DNA of 64,000 bases from Marinobacter sp. es.048 (GCF_900188435.1 NZ_FYFA01000001.1:992001-1056000), one strand, 5' to 3'; positions 38,063 through 47,002 are shown, counted from the first letter of the stretch. Notes: generated by a model not told the origin, from the letters alone. Program-made: numbers and translations.

Positions 38063-39115
38063 ATGAACATGCCCTTGAACACTGAACTGACACAACAGGA
38101 TGAGGAGTCTCCGGTCGTCCACCGACAGGAAGTGGTTCTGCCAACGCCGGCGGAGCTCAAGCAGCAGATGCCGGTGAGCGACTCTGTCCTCCGGCAGGTG
38201 GAAGAGCAGAGGCAGTCGATCCGGCGGATTTTGCAAGGTACGGACGCCAGAACCCTGATCGTGATGGGACCCTGTTCCATCCACGATGAGGTGGCTGCCC
38301 TGGAATACGGGGAGAAGCTGAAGGCGCTGGCGGATGCGGTCAGCGACCGCTTCCTGATTGTTATGCGGGCGTACCTGGAGAAACCACGAACCACCGTGGG
38401 CTGGAAAGGGCTGCTGTACGATCCCGAGCGCACTGGTGCAGGCGATCTGCATGAGGGGCTGCGTCGCTCCCGCCGCCTGCTGCTGAACCTGGCTGCCATG
38501 GGACTGCCACTGGCCACTGAAGCCCTGAGCCCATTCGCTATGGATTACCTCGGGGATCTGGTGAGCTGGACGGCTATTGGTGCTCGAACCACCGAGTCTC
38601 AGGTGCATCGGGAGATGGTCAGTGGGCTACCCATGCCGACCGGCTTCAAGAACGGCACCGATGGCGGTATCGCCGTGGCCACCAATGCCATGAAGTCGGC
38701 CTCCCATTCCCATCATCATCTTGGGGTTTCGGCCACAGGCGCGCCGGTCATGATTACCACCCGGGGGAACCCCGACACCCACCTGGTGTTGCGCGGTGGC
38801 CGCGGCATTACCAACTACGATGCGGCAAGTGTCGAGCAGGCCGTCGGCACCCTGGGAAATGCCGGCTTGTCCACGGCTGTAATGGTGGACTGCAGCCATG
38901 ACAATGCCTGCAAACAGGCCGAGCGCCAGATGGATATCGCCCGTGAGGTGATGGCCCAGCGCCGTGCCGGCAACCACCATATCCGTGGTCTGATGCTGGA
39001 AAGCTTCCTGGAGCCGGGCCGCCAGGACGACGGTGACGATCTGAGTTACGGCTGTTCGATTACCGATCCGTGTCTAGGATGGGCGCAGACGGAGGCTCTG
39101 ATCCGCTCACTGTAG
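38063..39115 (+). CDS. 3-deoxy-7-phosphoheptulonate (DAHP) synthase, class I
   Basis: This enzyme condenses PEP and erythrose 4-phosphate, the entry to the shikimate pathway. The 350-residue protein has the class I (AroF/G/H type) motifs GPCSIHD, RAYLEKPRTTVGWKG, GARTTESQ, GFKNGTDG and VDCSHDN. ATG at 38063 follows GGAAAC about eight bases upstream; a second ATG is two codons on. Which aromatic acid inhibits it cannot be told from sequence. It lies behind a leader/attenuator. Its 3' end overlaps the convergent LysE-type gene by 56 bases. Confidence 0.94.
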   Translation: MNMPLNTELTQQDEESPVVHRQEVVLPTPAELKQQMPVSDSVLRQVEEQRQSIRRILQGTDARTLIVMGPCSIHDEVAALEYGEKLKALADAVSDRFLIVMRAYLEKPRTTVGWKGLLYDPERTGAGDLHEGLRRSRRLLLNLAAMGLPLATEALSPFAMDYLGDLVSWTAIGARTTESQVHREMVSGLPMPTGFKNGTDGGIAVATNAMKSASHSHHHLGVSATGAPVMITTRGNPDTHLVLRGGRGITNYDAASVEQAVGTLGNAGLSTAVMVDCSHDNACKQAERQMDIAREVMAQRRAGNHHIRGLMLESFLEPGRQDDGDDLSYGCSITDPCLGWAQTEALIRSL

Positions 39116-39731
39116 ACAGTAGCAGCTGGCCGGCCAGCAACAGGAGTACACCGCCCATCAGCCGGTCCAGCCAGTGGCCAAACCGGTTAAACCCCCGGCG
39201 AACCCGTGGCAGGGTAAAGAAGACGGCAACCATGGCAAACCAGAGCCCGGTGGCCATGGCCATGTAAAAGCCGTAGCCGGCCTGGAGTGCGATGGGCGTG
39301 CCGGGGCTGATTACAACGGAGAACAGGGAGACAAAAAACAGCGTCGCCTTGGGGTTCAGGGCATTGGTCAGAAAGCCCAGGCGCAGGGCTGCGATACCGG
39401 ATTGCCCACCTGTTGGATCCTGTTCCACATGAACGCCTCCGGCCCTTGCCCGCAGGCATTGCACAGCAATCCAGGCGAGGTAAATTGCCCCCAGCACCTT
39501 GAGGACATTGAAGAGCATGATCGATTGCTGGATCAGCAGGCCAATCCCCAGGAGAGAGTAGCAGATATGCACCAGAATTCCGCCACCGATACCGATGGCC
39601 GTCAGCAGCGCATTCCGCCGGCTCTGGCATAGAGCCTGTCTGAGCATTACGGCAAAGTCCGGCCCGGGGCTTGCCACTGCCAGCAAGTGTACAAGGGCGA
39701 CCGTCAGAAATTCCGGCCAGTAACTCTGCAT
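39060..39731 (-). CDS. LysE/RhtB family amino-acid exporter
   Basis: A 223-residue inner-membrane protein with about six helices. Motif SPGPDFAVMLRQAL near the N-terminus and NALNPKATLFFVSLF in the middle are typical for the LysE/RhtB exporters. The start ATG 39731 is taken from similarity. Substrates of the family include basic and neutral amino acids, homoserine and threonine; the one here is unknown. Its last 18 codons overlap the DAHP synthase gene in antisense. Confidence 0.88.
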   Translation of the reverse strand: MQSYWPEFLTVALVHLLAVASPGPDFAVMLRQALCQSRRNALLTAIGIGGGILVHICYSLLGIGLLIQQSIMLFNVLKVLGAIYLAWIAVQCLRARAGGVHVEQDPTGGQSGIAALRLGFLTNALNPKATLFFVSLFSVVISPGTPIALQAGYGFYMAMATGLWFAMVAVFFTLPRVRRGFNRFGHWLDRLMGGVLLLLAGQLLLSTVSGSEPPSAPILDTDR

Positions 39732-39905
39732 ATTCCCAACTCCTCTCCTGCGCCTGCCGTTGGCTGAAAAGTCTGACAGCATAGGCTGAATCCATGCTTT
39801 TTTCACGGTGTGGGTGAAACTAGCCATGGCCTCTATAATGAGGTCACACCCGTTCGAACCTTCCCTGTTCCCCGATGCCGGGAATGCCTTTCAGGAGACC
39901 CTTGT

Positions 39906-41348
39906 ATGGAAAAGCGAGCCGTAGATGTTGCCATTATCGGCGCTGGTACCGCCGGTATGGTGGCGTATCAGCGTGTGCGCAAAGCGACCGATAAGGTGGT
40001 GTTGATCGAGGGCGATCAGTACGGAACGACCTGCGCCAGAGTCGGGTGTATGCCAAGCAAGCTTTTGATTGCGGCTGCCGAAAAGGCGCATCAGATGCAA
40101 CTAGGCGACCTGTTTGGGGTGTCTGCCGCAACCATCAGAGTCGATGGCAGACGGGTTATGGAACGGGTCCGAACCGAACGGGACCGTTTTGTGTCTTCCG
40201 TAATTGGTTCGGTAGAGAAGTTTCCGGAAGCGCACCGTCTGAAGGGGCACGCCCGGTTCGTCGGGCCGAATCGTTTGGTGGTGGGCGGCAATCTGGAAGT
40301 TCAGGCCGAGCGGATCATCATCGCGACCGGTTCCCGGCCCAATATTCCCGGGTTTCTGAAAGAAGCCAAGGACCGTCTGGTGGTGAATGATGATATTTTC
40401 GAATGGCAGGATTTGCCCGGTTCGGTGGCGGTCTTCGGCCCGGGCGTGATCGGACTGGAGCTCGGGCAAGCCTTGAGTCGGCTTGGGATTCGGGTGCGAA
40501 TGTTCGGAGTAGGCGGGGCGGTCGGCCCGCTCCAGGACGACTCGATTCGGGAGTATGCCCTTAATACCTTTAACGAGGAGTTTCCGCTTGATCCGGAGTC
40601 AGATGTAAGGAAAGTTGAGCGGGTTAATGACGGTGTTGCCATTACTTTTGTGGATGGGGATGCCGGTGAAAAAACAGAAACCTTCGATTACCTGTTAGCG
40701 GCAACCGGGCGTCGACCCAACATCGACGGGCTGGATATCCAGAATGCCAATATTGACCTGGATGAAAAGGGAATGCCCCTGTTTGATCCCCATACCCTTC
40801 GCTGTGGACAGAGTCACATATTTATTGCCGGCGATGCCAATAACAGTTTGCCCCTGTTGCACGAGACGGCCGACGAGGGGCGAATAGCAGGCGACAACGC
40901 TGCCTCATACCCGGACGTGCGAACAGGGCTTCGCCGCACGCCGTTGGCAGTGGTCTTCACCGATCCGCAGATTGCGACAGTCGGGCTGACGATTCATCAG
41001 GTGGGTGAGCGTTGTCGCGGCTGTTTCGCCGTTGGCGAGGTGTCTTTCGAGGATCAGGGCCGCAGTCGGGTGATCGGCAAAAACAGAGGCTTATTGAGGG
41101 TTTACGGTGAGCATGGAAGTGGGCTGTTTATGGGAGCTGAGATGTTTGGTCCAGCGGCGGAGCACATTGCCCATCTGCTCGCCTGGTCTGCCCAGCGAAG
41201 ACTGACCGTAACCGAAATGCTGGAAATGCCGTTTTACCACCCGGTCATTGAGGAAGGGCTCAGGACTGCTCTCAAAGACTTGAACCGCAACCTGAATATC
41301 GGGCCGGCTCCCGAAGAAGGCTGCACCGATTGTGGGCCAGGCATCTGA
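39906..41348 (+). CDS. dihydrolipoyl dehydrogenase-like flavoprotein
   Basis: A 480-residue class I pyridine nucleotide-disulfide oxidoreductase. It has the FAD site IIGAGTAGM and the redox pair CARVGC (TTCARVGCMPSK). The NAD(P) site is VFGPGVIGLELG, the second FAD site FIAGDANN, and the dimer domain carries the catalytic FYHPVIEEGL (His-Pro...Glu). It resembles the stand-alone Lpd-like group rather than Lpd from a 2-oxoacid dehydrogenase operon; no E1/E2 genes are near. AGGAGA precedes the ATG at 39906. The substrate is uncertain. Confidence 0.85.
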   Translation: MEKRAVDVAIIGAGTAGMVAYQRVRKATDKVVLIEGDQYGTTCARVGCMPSKLLIAAAEKAHQMQLGDLFGVSAATIRVDGRRVMERVRTERDRFVSSVIGSVEKFPEAHRLKGHARFVGPNRLVVGGNLEVQAERIIIATGSRPNIPGFLKEAKDRLVVNDDIFEWQDLPGSVAVFGPGVIGLELGQALSRLGIRVRMFGVGGAVGPLQDDSIREYALNTFNEEFPLDPESDVRKVERVNDGVAITFVDGDAGEKTETFDYLLAATGRRPNIDGLDIQNANIDLDEKGMPLFDPHTLRCGQSHIFIAGDANNSLPLLHETADEGRIAGDNAASYPDVRTGLRRTPLAVVFTDPQIATVGLTIHQVGERCRGCFAVGEVSFEDQGRSRVIGKNRGLLRVYGEHGSGLFMGAEMFGPAAEHIAHLLAWSAQRRLTVTEMLEMPFYHPVIEEGLRTALKDLNRNLNIGPAPEEGCTDCGPGI

Positions 41349-41366
41349 GCCGGCCCCTGATCGGGC

Positions 41367-41642
41367 TTAACAGGTGTGAGGCTGGGTGTGGGTTAGAGTT
41401 CCAGCTGTCGCCTCTGCATTTCGCAGGCGCCGGGCCCAGATTTTTTCATGGAAAAAATAGGCAACAGTGTTAATTGCGGGTTCCACCATGGCGATCAGGC
41501 TTCCGATGAGGATGTCGCCGGTGAGAAGGTAAGCCACGGTAAAGGCGACGGTAAAATGGGTGAGGGCGAACGTTACCGTCTTGATCAGCGACTGATCGCC
41601 ATTCGTGCCATGGTTATGTACGAACAGTTTTAACGCGCTCAT
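41367..41642 (-). CDS. DUF2061 membrane protein
   Basis: A 91-residue protein with two membrane helices. The DUF2061 pattern is visible in KTVTFALTHFTVAFTVAYLLTGD, then SLIAMVEPAINTVAYFFHEKIW. The function of the family is unknown. It converges on the flavoprotein gene and diverges from dps. Confidence 0.82.
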   Translation of the reverse strand: MSALKLFVHNHGTNGDQSLIKTVTFALTHFTVAFTVAYLLTGDILIGSLIAMVEPAINTVAYFFHEKIWARRLRNAEATAGTLTHTQPHTC

Positions 41643-41747
41643 GGTTCTCTCCGGTTTCGTTCGTGGATAGTTATATTTAATGCCGGTTGAGAATGATTGT
41701 TAAATGAATTGTATCGAGAATTGCGATAGCGTTTAGCTATATTTTGT

Positions 41748-41777
41748 AGGGGTTGCATAGCGTTATGCAACGCCCCT
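41748..41777. promoter_or_regulatory. palindrome in the DUF2061-dps intergenic region
   Basis: TTGCATA (41753-41759) and TATGCAA (41764-41770) form a perfect inverted repeat around GCGT, extended outward by AGGGG/CCCCT with a two-base bulge. It lies about 100 bases before dps in a 229-base divergent gap. It may be an operator or a hairpin; no specific regulator can be named. Confidence 0.4.
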
Positions 41778-41871
41778 ATCGCCGAGATTAGCAAACTAAA
41801 CTTCCCGGCGTCTGACGATCGGGCGTATAGTTTTAGCTAGATTGACGTCATAACTGCCAAGGAGACGCATT

Positions 41872-42345
41872 ATGGGTAAGAATTTTATTGGTCTTGATAC
41901 CGAGAAAGCAGCAAAGCTTGCAGATTCTCTGAACGATCTGCTGTCCAACTATCAGATCTTCTACATGAACGTCCGGGGTTATCACTGGAACATCAAGGGC
42001 GACAATTTCTTTGAGCTGCACGTGAAGTTCGAGGAGCTGTACGACGATCTGCTGCTTAAAATTGATGAGATTGCAGAGCGCGTGCTGACTCTTGGCCATC
42101 GGCCGGCTCACGCCTACAGCACATACATAGAGCGCTCTGAAGTGCCTGAGCGTAAGGATGTTTCTGACGGCAAGGAAGCGATGGAGAACATCGTCGAAAG
42201 CTTTGCCAAACTGATCGGCAAACAGCGGACATTGCTCAGTATGGCCGGCGAAGCGGAAGACGAGGGCACCGTTGCCCTGATGAGTGATTATATCTCCCAG
42301 CAGGAAAAGACGGTGTGGATGTATCGCAGCTATCTCGGTCACTGA
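41872..42345 (+). CDS. Dps-family ferritin-like DNA/iron-binding protein
   Basis: The 157-residue protein forms a four-helix bundle of the Dps/MrgA type. The intersubunit ferroxidase motif is clear: YHWNIKGDNFFELHVKFEELYDDL has the His, Asp and Glu ligands. It should assemble as a 12-mer that oxidises Fe(II) with peroxide and may shield DNA. A strong ribosome site (AAGGAG) precedes the ATG. It is a single-gene unit with its own terminator. The N-terminus lacks the long Lys-rich tail of E. coli Dps, so DNA binding is not certain. Confidence 0.92.
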   Translation: MGKNFIGLDTEKAAKLADSLNDLLSNYQIFYMNVRGYHWNIKGDNFFELHVKFEELYDDLLLKIDEIAERVLTLGHRPAHAYSTYIERSEVPERKDVSDGKEAMENIVESFAKLIGKQRTLLSMAGEAEDEGTVALMSDYISQQEKTVWMYRSYLGH

Positions 42346-42363
42346 GTCGAGCGAACTGAATGA

Positions 42364-42390
42364 ATGGCGACCTCCGGGTCGCCATTTTTT
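42364..42390 (+). terminator. rho-independent terminator after dps
   Basis: ATGGCGACC (42364-42372) pairs with GGTCGCCAT (42377-42385) around a short loop and is followed by six T. This ends the dps transcript. The convergent FAD gene ends 11 bases further on. Confidence 0.85.
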
Positions 42391-42400
42391 GTTCCCGGTC

Positions 42401-43525
42401 TCAGACAGCGACTTGCAGCGGCGGCACCTCCTGATGGAGGAACCATTTCTCCGTAACCACTTTTCTTGTAAACCAGTGCGACCGCATCAGGCTGCTGGCC
42501 AGTGGCATCTTGACCCAGTCCGGCACCTGCCAGCCCTGGTCTGCCACGGAGGCGCGAGTGCCGAAGCGTTCGGCAATGGCATCACCGTAGATCTGCAGGG
42601 AGGAAGCTGAATAGTCGGTGGCCTGGCGAATCACATCGGCCGCCAGCAGGGCCGATTCGACCGCTGGCCGAATGCCTTCGCCGCTCTGGGTATAGGCGAG
42701 GCCGGCGGCGTCGCCAATCAGCATCACACCATCGTCTACCAGCGGCCTGTCGGCATGGGCGTAGAGCAGATAGGCATGGCCCTTGAATCGCCCGGGCAGG
42801 TCCTCTGGAATGCGACCGGCGGATTTCATTTCCTCAACAAACGCCTCCAGATGCCCTGTCAGCTTGTGGTTGTCTTCCCGGCCCAAGCCAATATTAAGGA
42901 AATTGCCCTTACGGAAAACCCAGGCATAGCCCTTGAGGTCCCGACAGAACCAGAGTTCGGGCGTATCGCCCCGGGCCTGGCAGGCTGAAGCCTGTTCCGG
43001 TGTCATCTCAAATTCAACCTCTTTGGCCGCCACAACGGTTTCATGGCCACCGGGGCCATCCCCCAGCAATCGCGCAACCGGGCAGAAGTGACCGCCGGCA
43101 CCGACAATAAGAGGCGCTTCCCAGGTGTCATTGACGACCCAGTTGCCGTCTTTACGAACGATGGATTTGACCGGCGTGGCCAGCTGTTTCGGAGTGTTGA
43201 CGCGGCTGAGAAGGTAGTCGTCAAACTCACACCGGCGAATACCGTAGCTGACCACATCGCCGTGATCGTTCTCGACGGCCGGCTGGCCCATCATCCCGAT
43301 GCGGAAACGCCGAATCGGCTGAAGAGTTCGGCCGTTTGCATATTCTTCAGGATCAATCTTCAGGGTCTCCATCACGGCAGGCGTAACCCAGCCTGCGCAG
43401 GTTTTGTCCCTGGGAAAGTCCTGTTTATCAATGATCAGAACCTTTTTACCGCTTTTCTCAAGGGCGCTGGCCAGGGTGGATCCCGCAGGGCCCGCCCCAA
43501 CGATGATCAGGTCGTAGTAATCCAT
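42401..43525 (-). CDS. geranylgeranyl-reductase-type FAD oxidoreductase
   Basis: A 374-residue flavoprotein with the FAD site IIVGAGPAGSTLA, DKTCAGWV, and the second FAD motif LIGDAAGLAYTQSGEGIRPA as in geranylgeranyl reductase-like and related lipid-acting reductases. It starts with TGATG overlap directly after cfa, with GGAGG ahead. Such an intimate pairing with a cyclopropane synthase-type methyltransferase suggests action on the same membrane lipid acyl chains; that is inference. The exact reaction is unknown. Confidence 0.8.
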   Translation of the reverse strand: MDYYDLIIVGAGPAGSTLASALEKSGKKVLIIDKQDFPRDKTCAGWVTPAVMETLKIDPEEYANGRTLQPIRRFRIGMMGQPAVENDHGDVVSYGIRRCEFDDYLLSRVNTPKQLATPVKSIVRKDGNWVVNDTWEAPLIVGAGGHFCPVARLLGDGPGGHETVVAAKEVEFEMTPEQASACQARGDTPELWFCRDLKGYAWVFRKGNFLNIGLGREDNHKLTGHLEAFVEEMKSAGRIPEDLPGRFKGHAYLLYAHADRPLVDDGVMLIGDAAGLAYTQSGEGIRPAVESALLAADVIRQATDYSASSLQIYGDAIAERFGTRASVADQGWQVPDWVKMPLASSLMRSHWFTRKVVTEKWFLHQEVPPLQVAV

Positions 43526-44838
43526 CAGGCCTCCTCGGGTGATGCAGGAAATTCGTAAAGATCCCGTCTGTTCTGAGGCAGCTTGTTATTGTCACCATGG
43601 CTGAAGACTACCTGGAACAGCTGCAGGGAACCGGCCCGGAAGGCGGCGATGGATCCGGCCAGATAGATGCGCCAGGCCCGGGTGAAGTGGCCGTCATACA
43701 TGGCAGTGACCTTGTCTTCGTTCTGGTTGAAGCGTTCCATCCAGTCGTTCAGGGTCTGGGCGTAATGCAGGCGCAGGTTCTCGACGTCCAGGACTGAAAA
43801 ATCACCGTGCTCACAGATCTGCATGAATTCGCCGATGCTTGGTGGATAGGCGCCCGGGAAGATGCGTTTCTCGATCCATGCGTTCATCAGCATCGGGCGG
43901 TTGCGGCCAATGCTGTGCAGCAGGGCAATGCCGTCGGGCTTGAGGCTGCGTTTGATGAGTTCGGACAGAGCCTCGTAGTTTTCCTTGCCCACATGTTCCA
44001 GCATGCCGATGGAAACAAAAGCATCGTACTGTCCGCTGATGTTGCGGTAATCGTCTTCGACGTATTCCACCAGATGATCCAGGCTCTGCTTGGCAGCCTC
44101 TTCCCGGGCATAGGCCAACTGTTCTTTCGAGATGTTGTAGGAGTGAACCTTTACGCCGTGGTTGCGGGCCATATAGCGGGCCAGTCCGCCCCAGCCACAA
44201 CCAGCCTCGACCACGGTCATTCCGGGCTTGAGCCGGAGTTTGCGACAGACGTGTTCCATTTTTGCGAGTTGGGCCTGCTCAAGGGTCAGGTCCGGGCTCT
44301 CGTAATAGGCGCAGGTGTACTGCATTCCAGCGTGATCGAGCCAGAGCTGGTAAAACTCATTGCCCAGATCGTAATGGTGGTGGATGTTTTCCCTGGCCTC
44401 AGAGATACCGGTGGCGCGGGGGTTATGATTTTTCCACAGCGCTTCCAGCCATTTGGGCCATTTCTGGCGCGCACGGTGAACCGAGCGATAAAGAACTTCC
44501 ATCAGATCCGGCAAGTTGCCCTCCACCTCAAGACGGCCGGCGCTGTAAAGATCGCCAAATGCAAGGTTAGGGTTTGCGACCAGTGCATAGAGGGCTTTGG
44601 GGTCGGTCAGATGCAGAGTAAATTGCGCGAGTTGACCCTCCGGTTCGATCATATCCCCGTTCCAGAGCTGGAACCGAACCGGTGGCGAGCCTGCCATACG
44701 CATCAGCTTGGCAATCAGCCAGCGCTCGTACGTGTGCGGTGACCGGTCCACGTGGGCATTTTCCAGTGGCAGGGTCAGAAAATGGTTTTTGGATTCTTGC
44801 CCGCTTTCACGGACTTTCTGGGCAGTGCTCTGGTTCAT
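43525..44838 (-). CDS. cfa: cyclopropane-fatty-acyl-phospholipid synthase family protein
   Basis: A SAM-dependent methyltransferase of 437 residues. The Cfa signature is present: HYDLGNEFYQLWLD, YTCAYYE, the SAM site VVEAGCGWGGLARY, SIGMLEHVG and the C-terminal FNQNEDKVTAMYDGHFTRAW. An N-terminal ~100-residue lipid-binding domain precedes it. Cfa enzymes methylenate unsaturated acyl chains in phospholipids; relatives instead make methyl-branched chains together with a reductase. Stop/start overlap with the FAD reductase gene links the two. Confidence 0.9.
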   Translation of the reverse strand: MNQSTAQKVRESGQESKNHFLTLPLENAHVDRSPHTYERWLIAKLMRMAGSPPVRFQLWNGDMIEPEGQLAQFTLHLTDPKALYALVANPNLAFGDLYSAGRLEVEGNLPDLMEVLYRSVHRARQKWPKWLEALWKNHNPRATGISEARENIHHHYDLGNEFYQLWLDHAGMQYTCAYYESPDLTLEQAQLAKMEHVCRKLRLKPGMTVVEAGCGWGGLARYMARNHGVKVHSYNISKEQLAYAREEAAKQSLDHLVEYVEDDYRNISGQYDAFVSIGMLEHVGKENYEALSELIKRSLKPDGIALLHSIGRNRPMLMNAWIEKRIFPGAYPPSIGEFMQICEHGDFSVLDVENLRLHYAQTLNDWMERFNQNEDKVTAMYDGHFTRAWRIYLAGSIAAFRAGSLQLFQVVFSHGDNNKLPQNRRDLYEFPASPEEA

Positions 44839-45025
44839 GGACTCCGCTCTCCCTTGATAACCTCAACATCAATGTTTTGCCGATGTGCGCGCGCCAGGGT
44901 TCCCGAATACCAGTCTGAGAATCGCCGGTTGTCCGTTCAGTATAGAAAACAGTGAGATTTTGTCAGGTTGACAGAAAATAGAGGAAAGCTATCGGAAGGA
45001 TAGTGAAAAGCGAAAATGGAGCGGT

Positions 45026-45056
45026 AAAAAAAATGCCGGGCCCTTTGGCCCGGCAT
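45026..45056 (-). terminator. terminator after the TRAP transporter operon
   Basis: ATGCCGGGCC (45033-45042) pairs with GGCCCGGCAT (45047-45056) around CTTT, and eight A on the low side (45026-45033) give a U-run for the minus-strand message. It lies eight bases after the dctM stop. Confidence 0.88.
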
Positions 45057-45063
45057 TCTCGGG

Positions 45064-46359
45064 TCAGTATGAAGAGCTCATACCAAACCATTCTGGGAAA
45101 ATCACAATCAGTGCCAGCACAAACATCTGTATCAGGATGAAGGGCAGCACGCCTTTGTAGATATCCGTTGTTCGCACCTGGGGCGGTGCTACCCCCTTCA
45201 GATAGAACAACGAGAACCCGAACGGTGGCGTCAGGAAGCTGGTTTGAAGGTTCATGGCGATAAGAATCGCGAACCAGAGCATATTGATGCCCATGGCTTC
45301 CGCCACTGGCGCAAGGATCGGCACGATGATGAAGGAAATCTCCACGAAGTCGATGAAGAAACCCAGCACCAGGATGACAGCCATGGCCAGAATGATGAAG
45401 CCCCACTTTTCACCGGGCAGCTGAAGCAGCCATTCTTCCAGAAGGTAGTCGCCGCCGGTGTAGCTGAACACCATGGAGAAGGCGGTGGCGCCGATCAGGA
45501 TAGCGAAGACCATGGCGGTCACCTTGACCGTGTCCTTGGACGCATCCCATACCATCTTGAAGGAGAACTGGCGGTAGATGATGGCCAGAACCACGGCGCC
45601 AACGCCACCCAGAGCGGATGACTCGGTTGGTGTGGCAATGCCGGTGAAGATCGAGCCCAGAACCACCACAATTAATGCCAGCGGCGGAATGATCGCCAAC
45701 AGCGCATTGAAGATTTCCTTCTTCCGGGACACGCCCGGCTCCTCCGGCATGGCCGGGGCGGTCTCCGGCTGGAGTCTTGTGAGAATCAGAATGTAGGCGA
45801 TGTAAAGACCCACCAGCACAACGCCGGGCCAGACCGCGGCCTTGAACAGATCCCCAACCGGAAGGCCGAGGACGTCGCCGAGGATGATAAGGATGATTGA
45901 GGGAGGAACAATCTGACCGAGGGTGCCGGATGCGCAGATGGTACCGGTTGCCAGACGCTTGTCGTATTTATGGGCGAGCATGACAGGTAACGAGATCAGA
46001 CCCATGGCCACCACGCTGGCGCCCACGACCCCGGTAGAGGCTGCCAGCAGGGCACCAACCAGAATCGTCGAAATGGCCAGGCCGCCAGGCAGGCCGCCAA
46101 AAAGCCGGCCCATGGAGGTCAAAAGCTGTTCCGCCAACCGCGTCCGCTGGAGCACCACGCCCATGAAAATAAACAGGGGGACCGCCATCAGAACGGTGTT
46201 CTGCATCACGCTCATGATGCGATAGGGCATAAAGGCAAAGAGATCCATGCCCTCGGCGAAAATCCCGAAAAACAGGGCAACGCCACCGAAGGTGAATGCA
46301 ACCGGGAAACCCAGCATCAGCATCAGCAGGGCCGCACCGAACATAATCATACCGATCAT
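45064..46359 (-). CDS. dctM: TRAP transporter large permease
   Basis: A 431-residue 12-helix inner-membrane protein of the DctM family. It has GFPVAFTFGGVALFFG at the start, PLFIFMGVVL, ASTGVVGASVVAMGLISLP, and ICASGTLGQIVPPSIILI typical of the sodium-coupled permease. With DctQ it forms the channel that takes substrate from DctP. It overlaps dctQ by four bases (ATGA). It is the last gene of the operon. Confidence 0.94.
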   Translation of the reverse strand: MIGMIMFGAALLMLMLGFPVAFTFGGVALFFGIFAEGMDLFAFMPYRIMSVMQNTVLMAVPLFIFMGVVLQRTRLAEQLLTSMGRLFGGLPGGLAISTILVGALLAASTGVVGASVVAMGLISLPVMLAHKYDKRLATGTICASGTLGQIVPPSIILIILGDVLGLPVGDLFKAAVWPGVVLVGLYIAYILILTRLQPETAPAMPEEPGVSRKKEIFNALLAIIPPLALIVVVLGSIFTGIATPTESSALGGVGAVVLAIIYRQFSFKMVWDASKDTVKVTAMVFAILIGATAFSMVFSYTGGDYLLEEWLLQLPGEKWGFIILAMAVILVLGFFIDFVEISFIIVPILAPVAEAMGINMLWFAILIAMNLQTSFLTPPFGFSLFYLKGVAPPQVRTTDIYKGVLPFILIQMFVLALIVIFPEWFGMSSSY

Positions 46360-46901
46360 GCGAGGCCTCCTGCGCTGTGCTCACCAGCATAAGCTTTCTC
46401 CCCGGACATGACCCGAATCGCATAGGTGACCATGTTCAGGCCGGCTACGCCGATGAAAAAGGCGCTGATCGGGATCACGGATTTAATGATCCATCGATGG
46501 GGCAGCCCGCCGGGATCGCCGCTGCCTTCACCCATCTGGTAGGAGTCAATCGCAAAGTCATAGCCGTAAATGCCGATCAGGTAGGCAAACGGAATGACGA
46601 AAATGATAGCCCCAACCAGATTAATCCAGGCTTTGGTTTTATTGCTCCAGCGGGTATAGAAAACGTCGACCCGAACATGACCATCCGTGCGTAGTGCGTA
46701 AGGAATGCCCAGCAGGAACACCACTGAATAGAGGTGCCATTCCATTTCCTGCATACCGATAGAGACGTTGTTGAAGGCGTAGCGGGCTACTACGTCGTAA
46801 AAGACGTTGGCTGCCATCAGTATCATCGCGACACAGGCAACCCAGCCACAGAATGTGGACAGGCGCGAAAGCCCCTCGTCCAGTTTGATAATCCACCGCA
46901 T
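46356..46901 (-). CDS. dctQ: TRAP transporter small permease
   Basis: A 181-residue four-helix DctQ-type subunit: WVACVAMILMAANVFYDVVARY, GMQEMEWHLYSVVFLLGIPY, RTDGHVRVDVFYTRW. It pairs with DctM and is coupled to it by overlap. It starts 102 bases after the dctP stop; a hairpin with a short U-run in between probably reduces read-through so that the binding protein is made in excess. Confidence 0.93.
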   Translation of the reverse strand: MRWIIKLDEGLSRLSTFCGWVACVAMILMAANVFYDVVARYAFNNVSIGMQEMEWHLYSVVFLLGIPYALRTDGHVRVDVFYTRWSNKTKAWINLVGAIIFVIPFAYLIGIYGYDFAIDSYQMGEGSGDPGGLPHRWIIKSVIPISAFFIGVAGLNMVTYAIRVMSGEKAYAGEHSAGGLA

Positions 46902-46952
46902 TGATGATCCCCCGCCAACTGAATTGGCGCTTTTTCAGTTGCTATAAACGAC

Positions 46953-46983
46953 AAAACCGGGATCACTCATAGAGCGATCCCGG
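46953..46983 (-). terminator. intra-operon hairpin between dctP and dctQ
   Basis: CCGGGATC-A-CTC (46957-46968) pairs with GAG-C-GATCCCGG (46972-46983) around ATA, an 11-bp stem with one mismatch. AAAA on the low side gives UUUU in the minus-strand transcript. The weak U-run suggests partial termination or protection of the dctP message 3' end. Confidence 0.72.
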
Positions 46984-47002
46984 CTCCGTTACAGCCTATA
47001 TC

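Noticed and set aside
37706..38608. N-terminal extension of the secretin-N-like protein through the DAHP synthase region
   Set aside because: The ATG at 37705 has a ribosome site and starts a signal peptide. The extension is antisense to the leader and the DAHP synthase gene.
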